Shown here: positions 55,349 through 63,930 of the stretch, one piece after another
Numbering within the stretch: the first letter of the stretch is position 1
How the letters are laid out: the number at the start of each line of letters is the position of its first letter
Assembly: GCA_038900335.1 (NCBI GenBank)
Contig: JBBMRB010000011.1
Span: forward strand, 78,839-142,838
DNA: 64,000 nt
Direction: 5' to 3'
From: Rs1 sp038900335
GTDB lineage: Bacteria > Pseudomonadota > Gammaproteobacteria > Pseudomonadales > Balneatricaceae
Position numbers and translations under genes: made by a program
The notes under the pieces: model-generated
Databases searched by the model: none
Told to the model about the DNA's origin: nothing
The model's input: the letters and a program-made list of their open reading frames with translations, nothing else

Positions 55349-56524
55349 ATGTTGATAGACTTTTTTACTAGCTTACGCAAAGCCGCTATTCCGGTCACTA
55401 TTACCGAGCTGTTAGTATTACTAAAAGCACTTGAGCAGAATATTGTTTTTGCTAATATCGATGATTTTTATTCACTTGCCAGAATCTGCTTAATTAAAGA
55501 TGAAAAATATTTTGATCGCTATGATCAAGCATTTTCTCACTACTTTAAAGGGGTAGATAATTTTACTTTATTTAGCGACGCTGACATCCCTGAAGATTGG
55601 TTACGTGCTCAGTTTATCAAAAGTTTAAGTGCGCAGGAAAAAGAAAAAATAGCCGCATTAGGTGGGCTCGATAAGCTGCTAGATACTTTTAAGCAGCGAT
55701 TAGAAGAGCAAAAAAAACGTCACGCCGGCGGCAATAAATGGATAGGCACCGCTGGTACCTCCCCCTTTGGCTGCCAAGGTTTTAACCCTGAAGGTATACG
55801 TATTGGCGGCACCAGCAGCCAACGTAGTGCTGTAAAGGTTTGGGAAAAACGTCAGTTTAAAAATTTAGATGATAACGTCGAGCTAGGTACCCGCAACATG
55901 AAAGTTGCGTTACGTAAACTGCGCCAATTTGCCCGTACAGGCTCAGCAGATGAGTTGGATTTATCCGATACAATTCACAGTACTGCACAAAATGCAGGCC
56001 TGCTCGATATCAAGATGATCCCACAGCGCCACAATGCCACTAAAGTACTGTTATTTTTAGATATCGGTGGCTCAATGGACTCTTATATTCATTTATGTGA
56101 ACAGTTATTCTCTGCTGCCCGCAGTGAGTTCAAACATCTCGAGTATTTTTATTTTCACAACTGTATATATGAAAAACTATGGAAAGACAATAACAGAAGA
56201 CTTAGCGAAACCATTTCAACTCAAGATGTTATCAATCGCTATGGTAGTGATTATCGCGTTATTTTCATTGGTGATGCCGCTATGTCACCCTATGAGTTGT
56301 TCAGCCAGTTTGGCAGTGTTGAACACATGAATGAAGAGCCTGGCGATCTATGGTTACAGCGCATCCAAGATACTTGGCAAAAAGCAATATGGCTTAACCC
56401 TGTAATAGAGTCACACTGGCAATATACGCAAACCACACAAGCTATAAAACAGCAATTTGATGGCAAAATGTATCCACTTACTGTTGCCGGTTTAAGTGAT
56501 GCTATCAATTATCTATCTAAATAG
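55349..56524 (+). CDS. CoxE-like VWA domain protein, MoxR partner
   Basis: 391 residues. The N-terminal part (FTSLRKAAIPVTITELLVLLKAL) is typical of CoxE-like partners of MoxR. The VWA metal site appears as LFLDIGGSMD near 233-242, a DxGxS form of the MIDAS motif, with later FHNCIYEKLW and IFIGDAAMSPYEL (near 310). Cytoplasmic. In CO dehydrogenase clusters this pair assembles the metal centre; no such enzyme is encoded here, so the client is unknown. Confidence 0.9.
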   Translation: MLIDFFTSLRKAAIPVTITELLVLLKALEQNIVFANIDDFYSLARICLIKDEKYFDRYDQAFSHYFKGVDNFTLFSDADIPEDWLRAQFIKSLSAQEKEKIAALGGLDKLLDTFKQRLEEQKKRHAGGNKWIGTAGTSPFGCQGFNPEGIRIGGTSSQRSAVKVWEKRQFKNLDDNVELGTRNMKVALRKLRQFARTGSADELDLSDTIHSTAQNAGLLDIKMIPQRHNATKVLLFLDIGGSMDSYIHLCEQLFSAARSEFKHLEYFYFHNCIYEKLWKDNNRRLSETISTQDVINRYGSDYRVIFIGDAAMSPYELFSQFGSVEHMNEEPGDLWLQRIQDTWQKAIWLNPVIESHWQYTQTTQAIKQQFDGKMYPLTVAGLSDAINYLSK

Positions 56525-56535
56525 TCACTCATACG

Positions 56536-57234
56536 CTAACGGCTAAAGTTACGCTCAAAACTAATTAAATCGACATTTTCCTTGAGCTGATAAACTTGCG
56601 CTAAACGCCCGCCTGATGCTATTTTTTGATCCATTAATTCAAACATATCACTGGCCTCTATTCTTCGAATCAAACTTTTACGCTGAATACTTTTACCTAT
56701 AATTATCTCTATCGCCAGTTTTAATTGCGCTATCGTAAACTGCTTAGCTAAACAGTAAACAGGTAACATACTATATAACGATTTTTGCTGCACTCTATGT
56801 AATGCGCTTTCAATAATAAGCTGATGATCAAATGCTAAATTAAGGTCCGCTAAACTCGCTATATCCCACCATTTAGCATCATCAACCGTATGAACATTTG
56901 AGCTGACAAGTTGATAGCCTACCAATGCATAATACGCCAAAGTAACGCTATAACCTCTTGGGTCACGATCAGCGCCTGAAAAGCTTTGTAACTGCTCTAG
57001 ATATGGAGGTTCAACACCTGTTTTTTCTTTTAACTTTCTACGAGCAGTACTATCAGTACAAGTGTCAATATCAACATCGACATAACCACCTGGCAAAGCC
57101 CAACAACCTTTATAAGGCGCAATGGCCCTATCGACTAATAACACACTTAATTTACTATCAACAATGCTAAAAAGCACCGCATCCACACTAAATAATGGTT
57201 GTTTAAATGAGCCGTTTGATTGTGATACTTGCAA
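56536..57234 (-). CDS. nrtR: Nudix-domain NAD regulator NrtR
   Basis: 232 residues. The N-terminal Nudix fold (FSVDAVLFSIVDSKLSVLLVDR, WALPGGYVDVD) has a degenerate Nudix box: the expected glutamates are largely replaced (RRKLKEKTG), consistent with a ligand-sensing rather than hydrolytic role. The C-terminal winged helix begins near 145 (YCLAKQFTIAQLKLAIEIIIG) and ends RLAQVYQL. NrtR represses NAD synthesis genes and responds to ADP-ribose. Divergent from prs-nadV with two operator-like sequences between. Confidence 0.92.
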   Translation of the reverse strand: MQVSQSNGSFKQPLFSVDAVLFSIVDSKLSVLLVDRAIAPYKGCWALPGGYVDVDIDTCTDSTARRKLKEKTGVEPPYLEQLQSFSGADRDPRGYSVTLAYYALVGYQLVSSNVHTVDDAKWWDIASLADLNLAFDHQLIIESALHRVQQKSLYSMLPVYCLAKQFTIAQLKLAIEIIIGKSIQRKSLIRRIEASDMFELMDQKIASGGRLAQVYQLKENVDLISFERNFSR

Positions 57235-57427
57235 AACTCAATCTCCTTTTTATCATTAGCAATGACACTATTAAAGCTGTAAACCAATATATATTTTATC
57301 ATCATAGACTGATATAGCAGACAAATTGCTAATTTATGACACTGACAAGCATAGGCACAACAATTAATTAACAATCAAAGCCTACAACCTATAAATTAAC
57401 TGAAATTGACAATTAAACCAAGAAATA

Positions 57428-57446
57428 ATGTCTTAATGACACAAAT
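57428..57446. promoter_or_regulatory. NrtR operator copy 1 (nrtR-proximal)
   Basis: TGTCTTAATGACACAAAT at 57429-57446, part of a near-palindrome (57428-57442). It is an exact inverted copy of the sequence at 57482-57499. Located about 195 bases upstream of nrtR and 100 upstream of prs. Confidence 0.75.
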
Positions 57447-57481
57447 AAAACTTTACAGATCACACAACTGCTTGCTACTAT

Positions 57482-57500
57482 ATTTGTGTCATTAAGACAC
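57482..57500. promoter_or_regulatory. NrtR operator copy 2 (prs-proximal)
   Basis: The near-palindrome GTGTCATTAAGACAC at 57486-57500, with GTGTC/GACAC arms. A possible promoter pair TTTACA (57452-57457) and TACTAT (57476-57481) would place the operator over the prs transcription start, as expected for a repressor site. Confidence 0.8.
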
Positions 57501-57546
57501 TATATAAAACACCACAGTAAAACGATCACAAATTAGGGAATAACAT

Positions 57547-58428
57547 ATGAATATTTTTAGTATTGACTCACAGGGCTTAAAAACGCCCGTTGCTATTGAA
57601 AGCTTTACCTTTTCAGGTGGTGAAGAACAAGTTAAGTTATCGGTAGCTGCTTTTAACAACTGTGAAAAAATAGAGATATTTCATCGTCTTACTAGTTCTA
57701 GCGATATCATTAAAATCATACTTGCTATTGATGCGATTCGCCGCTTAGGCTATGACGATACCAAGATAGAACTGATTATTCCCTACTTTCCATATGCTAG
57801 ACAAGATCGCGTTTGCGTTGCAGGTGAAGCCTTTGGTGCTGCAGTAATGGCACAGCTGATTAACAACCTAAACTGCACCAAGGTTACCGTATGGGATGCA
57901 CACAGCGAGGTTACCCCCGCCTTAGTAAACAAGGTTGTTAATATAGATCAAGTCTATTTTTTGCAGCAGTGCCCTCAGCTCATACAAAAATTGACCAATG
58001 GTGAATTAACACTATTATCGCCAGATGCTGGTGCCAGTAAAAAGAGTGAAAAAATAGCAGAGTATTTTAATGGCAGTGTCGAATTAATACAGGCACTAAA
58101 GAATCGAGATTTAGCAACAGGCAGAATTATAAGTAGCAAAATTCTTGGAGAGGTTGCAGGCAAAGACATTTTAATAACTGATGATATCTGTGATGGTGGT
58201 AGAACCTTTATAGAACTCGCATTACAACTGCAAACAAGCGGCGCTAAATCTGTAAGCTTATTCGTCACACACGGTATTTTTTCTAAAGGTTTTGCTGTTT
58301 TCAATGGCCTGATCGATACGATTTACACTACAAACTCTTTTAAGTCAGCAATACAGTACGAGCAACTACTAGCAGCAGAAAAAGAAAAAAACATTATCAA
58401 TACCACTCTAAACATCATCGAAATTTAA
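57547..58428 (+). CDS. prs: Ribose-phosphate pyrophosphokinase, NadV-associated type
   Basis: 293 residues, slightly shorter than the housekeeping enzyme (about 315). The flexible loop PYARQDRV (near 82-89) and the PRPP-binding loop ITDDICDGGRTFIEL (near 209-223) identify PRPP synthase. The DICDGGRTF form of the loop is typical of the divergent copies found beside nadV in bacteria and large phages rather than the ordinary prs. It makes the PRPP used by the next gene product. A second housekeeping prs is expected elsewhere. Regulated by the operators upstream. Confidence 0.92.
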   Translation: MNIFSIDSQGLKTPVAIESFTFSGGEEQVKLSVAAFNNCEKIEIFHRLTSSSDIIKIILAIDAIRRLGYDDTKIELIIPYFPYARQDRVCVAGEAFGAAVMAQLINNLNCTKVTVWDAHSEVTPALVNKVVNIDQVYFLQQCPQLIQKLTNGELTLLSPDAGASKKSEKIAEYFNGSVELIQALKNRDLATGRIISSKILGEVAGKDILITDDICDGGRTFIELALQLQTSGAKSVSLFVTHGIFSKGFAVFNGLIDTIYTTNSFKSAIQYEQLLAAEKEKNIINTTLNIIEI

Positions 58429-58438
58429 GGGGACAATC

Positions 58439-60022
58439 ATGACTATTATCGCACCTACTATGCAAAAAGATGTTTATAAAGAATTCCACAGTCGTGCATA
58501 TCACCCACAAGTAAGTGAAGTTTATGCCAACTTCACCTCAAGAAGCGGCCGATTAAGTAATATCGCAGATAATAAAACAGTGGCTTTCGTCGGTTTACAG
58601 TATTTTATAAAAAGCTATCTAATCGATGAATGGCGTAGCTTTTTCGATGCCGACAAAAAAACGGCAGTTGCCAATCACAAGCGTATTTTAAGTGCGATGC
58701 TAGGCTACAGCGTTGATGTTAGTTATTTAGAAAAACTACATGAGTTAGGCTATTTGCCTTTAACTATAAAAGCTTTACCTGAGGGCACAATGGTACCTTA
58801 CCAAGTGCCGCCAATGACCATCGTCAACACTAAACCCGGTTTTCAATGGTTAACAAATATGATTGAAACAGTATTAAGCGCTGAGAGCTGGCCTATTCAA
58901 ACCAGTACTACTACAGCGGTTGCATACTTAAAAGAATTTAAATCGTACGCCAATAAAACAGGTTTAGATGCTAGCTTTGTGCCATTTCAAGGCCACGATT
59001 TTAGTTTTAGAGGAATGTTTGGTAAACAAGCAGCTGCCATGAGTGGTTTTGGTCACCTAGCGTCAGGTTTTGTCGGAACAGATACTATACCAGCCGTGCT
59101 ATTCGCCGAGCAATATTACAATGCCGATGTCGATAAAGAATTAGTGGGATGCTCGGTTGATGCGACAGAGCACTCGGTCACCTGTTCATGGATACTAGAA
59201 GGTGAAATAGAGTTTTTCCGCTACTTGATGAAAGAGCAATCACCTAAAGGAATTTTAAGCGTAGTATCTGATACCTGGGATTTTTGGACATTAGTCACGA
59301 AATATTTACCTGAACTTAAAAATGACATTATCAATCGTGACGGCGCTTTGATCATACGTCCTGATTCTGGCGACCCAGTTAAAATACTAACGGGGTATAC
59401 TATTGCAGATAGTAAACAAGACTTCTCTAATCAAAATGATGCGCAACGACAGGCACAAGAGAACAACTTTGAAGCCTATTTTTACAATAATCAATATTTC
59501 ATAACCGAGCAGCCAAAGACCCAATTAATGGCTTGTGAAGTAAAGGGATTAATTCAATGCTTATGGGATATTTTTGGCGGAACGGTGACTAATAAAGGCT
59601 ATAAATTATTAGATGAGCACATCGGTGCAATTTATGGTGATGCCATCACTCTTGAGCGCCAAAAACAAATATTGCAGCGTCTAATGGATAAAGGTTTTGC
59701 CTCTAAAGTTGTGTTAGGAATTGGCTCGTACAGTTATCAATATGTGACACGCGATACTCACGGCTCGGTAGTAAAAGCTACCAGTGTTGTTAAAAACGGC
59801 GAGCGTGTTGCTATCTTTAAAGACCCAAAAACAGATTCAAAAAAGAAATCTGCGAAAGGTTTATTAAAAATAGAACGTATCGATGGCCAGCTAACATTAT
59901 TTGACGATGTCTCAAAAGAGCAAGAAGCTGAGGGGTTATTGGAAGTGGTGTTTCATGATGGTAAGTTAATAAAAGAAACATCCCTTGCGCAAATTCGAGC
60001 TATTATCGACGCTCAAATATAA
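58439..60022 (+). CDS. nadV: Nicotinamide phosphoribosyltransferase
   Basis: 527 residues of the NAMPT family. Conserved pieces are YKEFHSRAYHPQVSEVYANFTSRSGR (13-39), the FRGM and GHLASGFVGTDTIP block near 191-220, the catalytic His in DATEHSVTCSW (near 242-252), IIRPDSGDPVKIL (near 306-318) and the late GIGSYSYQYVTRD. It condenses nicotinamide with PRPP to NMN, the first step of one-step NAD salvage. AAGGGGA precedes the ATG, ten bases after prs. An NMN adenylyltransferase is not in this window. Confidence 0.97.
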   Translation: MTIIAPTMQKDVYKEFHSRAYHPQVSEVYANFTSRSGRLSNIADNKTVAFVGLQYFIKSYLIDEWRSFFDADKKTAVANHKRILSAMLGYSVDVSYLEKLHELGYLPLTIKALPEGTMVPYQVPPMTIVNTKPGFQWLTNMIETVLSAESWPIQTSTTTAVAYLKEFKSYANKTGLDASFVPFQGHDFSFRGMFGKQAAAMSGFGHLASGFVGTDTIPAVLFAEQYYNADVDKELVGCSVDATEHSVTCSWILEGEIEFFRYLMKEQSPKGILSVVSDTWDFWTLVTKYLPELKNDIINRDGALIIRPDSGDPVKILTGYTIADSKQDFSNQNDAQRQAQENNFEAYFYNNQYFITEQPKTQLMACEVKGLIQCLWDIFGGTVTNKGYKLLDEHIGAIYGDAITLERQKQILQRLMDKGFASKVVLGIGSYSYQYVTRDTHGSVVKATSVVKNGERVAIFKDPKTDSKKKSAKGLLKIERIDGQLTLFDDVSKEQEAEGLLEVVFHDGKLIKETSLAQIRAIIDAQI

Positions 60023-60028
60023 ACGATT

Positions 60029-60060
60029 AAAGGCAGTTTACTAGTAAGTAAGCTGCCTTT
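60029..60060 (+). terminator. Stem-loop terminator after nadV
   Basis: AAAGGCAGTTTACT and AGTAAGCTGCCTTT pair with one G-U across a short loop, starting seven bases past the nadV stop. The T-run is only the stem's own TTT. Confidence 0.6.
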
Positions 60061-60088
60061 ATGTCTTGGTATATCAATAGCGAACGTG

Positions 60089-60745
60089 CTATCTGCGACC
60101 TAAGATTCTGACAATTCTTAAAAACAAATTAATGATATCCATATACAGCGCAGCAGCGCTATCAATTGCATTGTCTAAGGTCTTAGGTATTTGGTTTGCC
60201 CTGCCCCAATCATAACCTATATAACCACAAAAGATTAATACCACTATCCAATCAAGAATACCGTGGTGTATACCAAAAACAAACACTTCAACTAGTTCGA
60301 CCACTATCACTAACACTAAAGCAATGCCCAGTGCACCCGATATTTTCTTAAAGAAACTTGGAAATATAGTCCCTAAACACATCATAGCTATGGTTACTAA
60401 ACCCGTTATTCTAATAGCCTGCGCCACTATTGTACTGTCATAACTACTGACAATAATATTAACAATTAAACCAAAGGGCACTACCACAAAGTTATAACCA
60501 ATAAAGCTAACTAACGGCTTTTTAGAATTATTAAAAAGATACATACCAAAAAAGCACGAGGCAAAATAGCCTATAAAAAATAACCAAGGGTTTATGCCAG
60601 CAATCATTTGCGGCTCAATATTAGTGACCATCCACCAGTTAACCGCAAACCCCCAGCATAAGGTTAAACCTATCACTAAATTATAAGCCATCGCGCTGAT
60701 AATTGGCTCCGCTGTACTCGTTCTTTTAAAAACATCCACTGTCAT
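60089..60745 (-). CDS. Bax inhibitor-1 / YccA family membrane protein
   Basis: 218 residues with seven hydrophobic helices. The C-terminal signature DWIVVLIFCGYIGYDWGRAN followed by TLDNAIDSAAALYMDIINLFLRIVRILG is that of the Bax-inhibitor-1 family. Some relatives are pH-regulated calcium leak channels; E. coli YccA modulates the FtsH protease. The N-terminal FKRTSTAEP resembles YccA-like proteins. AGAGG lies before the ATG. Function of this member is not known. Confidence 0.9.
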   Translation of the reverse strand: MTVDVFKRTSTAEPIISAMAYNLVIGLTLCWGFAVNWWMVTNIEPQMIAGINPWLFFIGYFASCFFGMYLFNNSKKPLVSFIGYNFVVVPFGLIVNIIVSSYDSTIVAQAIRITGLVTIAMMCLGTIFPSFFKKISGALGIALVLVIVVELVEVFVFGIHHGILDWIVVLIFCGYIGYDWGRANQIPKTLDNAIDSAAALYMDIINLFLRIVRILGRR

Positions 60746-60831
60746 ATTCTTGCCTCTTAAAAGTTATTGTTTGCTAAAAATGGCTATTATATAGAATATG
60801 GTTACATTTTAGACAAGTTAAATACCATTGG

Positions 60832-61173
60832 TTATAAATTTGTTGCACAAGTCACTAACAGCGTAATCAAGATAAAAATGATCCAGGATAAATGTTTAGC
60901 TTTTGAGCCAATGAAAGCTACTAGAAAATGAAGGAAGAATATCAGTCCTATAATGTTACCTAACACTACTCTATTAATATTAGGTTGTGCAATATAGACC
61001 ATAAGGGCAGCAATTCCCAACCATGCTATCGTCGTTAAATGCCAAGCAAAACGTAATGTGCGTTTAGTGAAGTCATCACTACCAAATATTTTTGGTAAGT
61101 GATCAAGACGAAACAGCCTAACAAGAATATATTTTTCTCCAAGATATGAATGTAATAAACTAAGCAGCACCAA
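60832..61173 (-). CDS. Small membrane protein of unknown function, start uncertain
   Basis: 113 residues from a TTG at 61173. Hydrophobic segments at about 45-62, 68-86 and 93-112 follow a conserved-looking N-terminal part, LLHSYLGEKYILVRLFRLDHLPKIFG and RTLRFAWHLTTIAWLG. The reading frame continues upstream with hydrophobic, protein-like sequence as far as a stop at 61216-61218. A good GAGGTG (61212-61217) is followed five bases later by an in-frame ATC codon (61204-61206). Initiation may therefore be at a rare AUC codon, or the TTG is correct. Confidence 0.6.
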   Translation of the reverse strand: MVLLSLLHSYLGEKYILVRLFRLDHLPKIFGSDDFTKRTLRFAWHLTTIAWLGIAALMVYIAQPNINRVVLGNIIGLIFFLHFLVAFIGSKAKHLSWIIFILITLLVTCATNL

Positions 61174-61300
61174 TAAGACAGCAGCTACATAAAGTAAGTG
61201 ATAGATAAAAACACCTCATAAAAATAATACCGATGGATAGATTCTATATTCTAGTAATAACTTACTAAAATAGATTACATTCACAATGATCTACATTACA

Positions 61301-62191
61301 TCACCACAATGGATGCTTAAAGCGCTGTACTAAAAAATCTAGGAAGGCGCGTAGCGCGACGGGTAAATGTTGTCTGGATGGATAAAGTGCATTTATTGTT
61401 AAGTCAGGTATCGACCATTGCGGTAATACAGCGACTAACCTACCAGATCTAATATAATCATTCGCTAAATAAGTAGGTAAAATACTAATTCCTCCATTGG
61501 CTAAACATGCATGTAATAGAGCCGTCGCATCATTCGTTGAAAAATAACAGTCCACCTTTACCTTAACACTTTCACCCGCTTGGCTAAATTGCCACAAATA
61601 TTTGCCTGCAAGCGTATGACTAATACAGCGATGATGAACTAATGAATCAGGCTGTGTAGGCAAGCCTTGTTCTTTAATGTACTCAGGCGATGCTACTAAC
61701 ACTGAAGCACAATTCGCTAAGGGCCTTGCTATTAGCATAGGATCAGGATTATTACTAATACGAATCGCTAAATCGACTCTCGCATCAACTAGGTTAATAT
61801 TCGTATCACTCAAGTTCATTTCAATTTTTAGTTTAGTGTGTTGTACTAGGAAATCATTAATGGCACTGGCCATTTGAGCATGGCCAAAAGAACTTCCGCA
61901 AGTTATACGCAGCAATCCATTTAATTCATGGTTTTTTGCTGTCATTTCATCTACTACATCATCAGTCAATGCCAATATTTGCTGACAACGAAACAAGAAC
62001 CTTTCACCAGCATCCGTTAAGGTGACTTTACGTGTGGTTCGGTGTAATAAACGCGTCTGCAGCCAATCTTCTAACACACTAATATAACGAGTAACCATTG
62101 CACGTGACATGGCTAGCACATCAGCACTCGCGCTGAAACTACCACTGATCGCGACTTGCGAGAACACTCGCATTGCTGTTATTTTATCCAT
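61301..62191 (-). CDS. LysR-family regulator (CrgA-like)
   Basis: 296 residues. N-terminal helix-turn-helix (MDKITAMRVFSQVAISGSFSASADVLAMSRAMVTRYISVLEDWL, 1-44) followed by LLHRTTRKVTLTDAGERF and an effector domain from about 92 (LRITCGSSFG). This opening is characteristic of the large CrgA/PA-type subgroup. It is divergent, 116 bases apart, from the metallo-beta-lactamase-fold gene, its likely target. Confidence 0.92.
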   Translation of the reverse strand: MDKITAMRVFSQVAISGSFSASADVLAMSRAMVTRYISVLEDWLQTRLLHRTTRKVTLTDAGERFLFRCQQILALTDDVVDEMTAKNHELNGLLRITCGSSFGHAQMASAINDFLVQHTKLKIEMNLSDTNINLVDARVDLAIRISNNPDPMLIARPLANCASVLVASPEYIKEQGLPTQPDSLVHHRCISHTLAGKYLWQFSQAGESVKVKVDCYFSTNDATALLHACLANGGISILPTYLANDYIRSGRLVAVLPQWSIPDLTINALYPSRQHLPVALRAFLDFLVQRFKHPLW

Positions 62192-62307
62192 CTATTAGCT
62201 CGTATTTTGAAACAGTTATGTCTATATATTGCTATATATGTTCATTAAATGAAACATAAAACTAATACTCAATCAAATTAATAGATATATACCTTGGAGA
62301 AAATCAA

Positions 62308-63171
62308 ATGATTAAAGCGATTAGACACTCACTAACCATTAGTGCAATGCTGCTAATAGCTCCATTTGCAAATGCTGAACAATTGCAAGTGACAAGCTAC
62401 AACCCTGCTGAAAAAGCTATCTTCCCTGTGACATCATCGCTAATTACGGGCGAGAAAGAAGCTATTTTAGTCGATGCTCAGTTTTCAATTATCGATGCTG
62501 ACGCGTTAGTTACAATGATTAACGACAGTGGTAAAAAACTTACTACGATTTACATTAGTGGCGCCGATCCAGATTTCTACTTTGGTCTACAACCTATTGT
62601 TGAAGCTTTCCCAGAGGCTAAAGTAATAGCAAGTAGCGCTGTCGTAAAACATATAGAGCAAACGAAAGAGAACAAGCTTGCATACTGGGGACCGATTTTA
62701 GGATCTAATGCTCCAAGCAAAGTTATAATACCCGAGATTTCAGATAGCACAGAATTAACACTTGAAGGCAAAAAAATTAAGATCCATGAGATCAATACCC
62801 ATCAAGCTTATTTGTGGCTACCTTCAATAAAGACAGCGCTAGGTGGAGTATTGGTTAGTAATGGTATTCATTTATGGACAGCCGATAGTCAAAGTGACTC
62901 AGCACGACAAGAATGGCTAGCAGCTCTGGATCGTCTAATTGATCTAAATCCGCTAAAAGTAATTCCTGGACATTATTTAGGGGATATTCCAGCAGGCGAT
63001 AAAGCCGTAAAATTTACCAAAAATTACCTATTAACATATGAGTCAATATTAACCACAAAACCAAACTCTACTCAATTAATTGAAAGACTCAAAAACACTT
63101 TCCCTAACTTGCCCGTTGATGATGGCTTAGCTATTAGCGCTAAAGTAAATACAGGTGAAATTAAATGGTAA
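62308..63171 (+). CDS. Exported metallo-beta-lactamase-fold protein with degenerate metal motif
   Basis: 287 residues with a signal peptide (cleavage near ANA-EQ, residue 23). The MBL fold is indicated by NPAEKAIFPVTSSLITGEKEAILVDAQFS (32-60). The region that should hold HxHxDH reads ISGADPDFYFG (near 86-96): all three motif histidines are replaced, though both aspartates remain. The last metal histidine region IPGHYLGD (near 231) is kept. Related proteins read SHGDPDYYFG here. It may bind fewer metals or be non-enzymatic. Strong GGAG precedes the ATG. Confidence 0.8.
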   Translation: MIKAIRHSLTISAMLLIAPFANAEQLQVTSYNPAEKAIFPVTSSLITGEKEAILVDAQFSIIDADALVTMINDSGKKLTTIYISGADPDFYFGLQPIVEAFPEAKVIASSAVVKHIEQTKENKLAYWGPILGSNAPSKVIIPEISDSTELTLEGKKIKIHEINTHQAYLWLPSIKTALGGVLVSNGIHLWTADSQSDSARQEWLAALDRLIDLNPLKVIPGHYLGDIPAGDKAVKFTKNYLLTYESILTTKPNSTQLIERLKNTFPNLPVDDGLAISAKVNTGEIKW

Positions 63172-63286
63172 ACATTTAAAGCACCATAGTGCCAACTAAC
63201 TAATATAAAACAGCTGGTTGGCGCAGCCCTAAATAACATTAAAAAACTCACTTCAATAACCTTGCCATTGTTATAGTTTAATGAAT

Positions 63287-63300
63287 GGTTGTGTCGCAAA
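63287..63300. repeat. Probable terminal inverted repeat of an IS6-family element
   Basis: GGTTGTGTCGCAAA resembles the GGxxxTGTTGCAAA termini of IS6-family elements (about ten of fourteen positions in common with the IS26 end). It lies about 60 bases beyond the 3' end of the transposase remnant, where a terminus should be. Confidence 0.6.
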
Positions 63301-63360
63301 GTTTCAAATTCAGCCAAGAGTACTAAACTCTAGGTGTGATTATGTGACTAGTTCCAAGAA

Positions 63361-63838
63361 TTACTGATAATCCGGTAGATCAGAATTTTTGAACTGTTTT
63401 TTCTAATCATGTGAACTAATTAAACACCAGCTAATGTCGCACTGGCATAATGAAAGGCTTTAAAGATCATCATCGGTTTTGTTACTTTCTGATGAATCGA
63501 TGCTCTTATTCAATAATATTATTCAAATATTTCACTCGTAATATATCGATAAAGTACGTGGCACCAAAGAAAAATAACAGAGTATTGATGTTCATTAAAC
63601 CCGCATAGTTAGCACCATTTTTATCAATGACAACTTTTCAGGCATCCCATTATTCTCAATGGATTACTTGAAGAACTTTGTGGCGGTTACTTCGTCACGA
63701 TGTGTAGAAAGTATGAAATCTAACGTAGCACTATACTTATCAATCGCTCGATAGTAATAACACCAGCGGCCTTTGACCTTAATATAGGTTTCATCCATTC
63801 TCAAGGAAGGAGATGTTGGGTCATCGCTAAAAAGCATT
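63361..63838 (-). pseudogene. Decayed IS6-family transposase, C-terminal part
   Basis: Minus-strand translation from about 63810 gives LRMDETYIKVKGRWCYYYRAIDK and DFILSTHRDEVTATKFFK, the start of an IS6-type DDE domain with the first catalytic aspartate. After the stop at 63664 homology continues in other frames: IDKNGANYAGLMNI, then NNIIE, RFIRK, VTKPMM-FKAFHYASATLAGV and a tail ending DLPDYQ with a stop at 63361. Several frameshifts and stops interrupt it and the N-terminal third is missing, so it is inactive. It is the only mobile-element trace seen in the window. Confidence 0.85.
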
Positions 63839-63851
63839 AGACATAAAAAAA

Positions 63852-63872
63852 CCCCGTACAAAGTACTTGCGG
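63852..63872 (-). terminator. Terminator-like hairpin at the junction of the IS remnant
   Basis: On the minus strand a stem built on GTAC/GTAC with flanking CCG and CGG is followed by a run of seven T residues (plus-strand A-run at 63845-63851). It probably ends a minus-strand transcript entering from the right. Confidence 0.5.
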
Positions 63873-63930
63873 ATTTCTTTATGTATTTAAAAAGAGCAAG
63901 CTTGGCGAATTCTCATGTGGGTGATACAAG

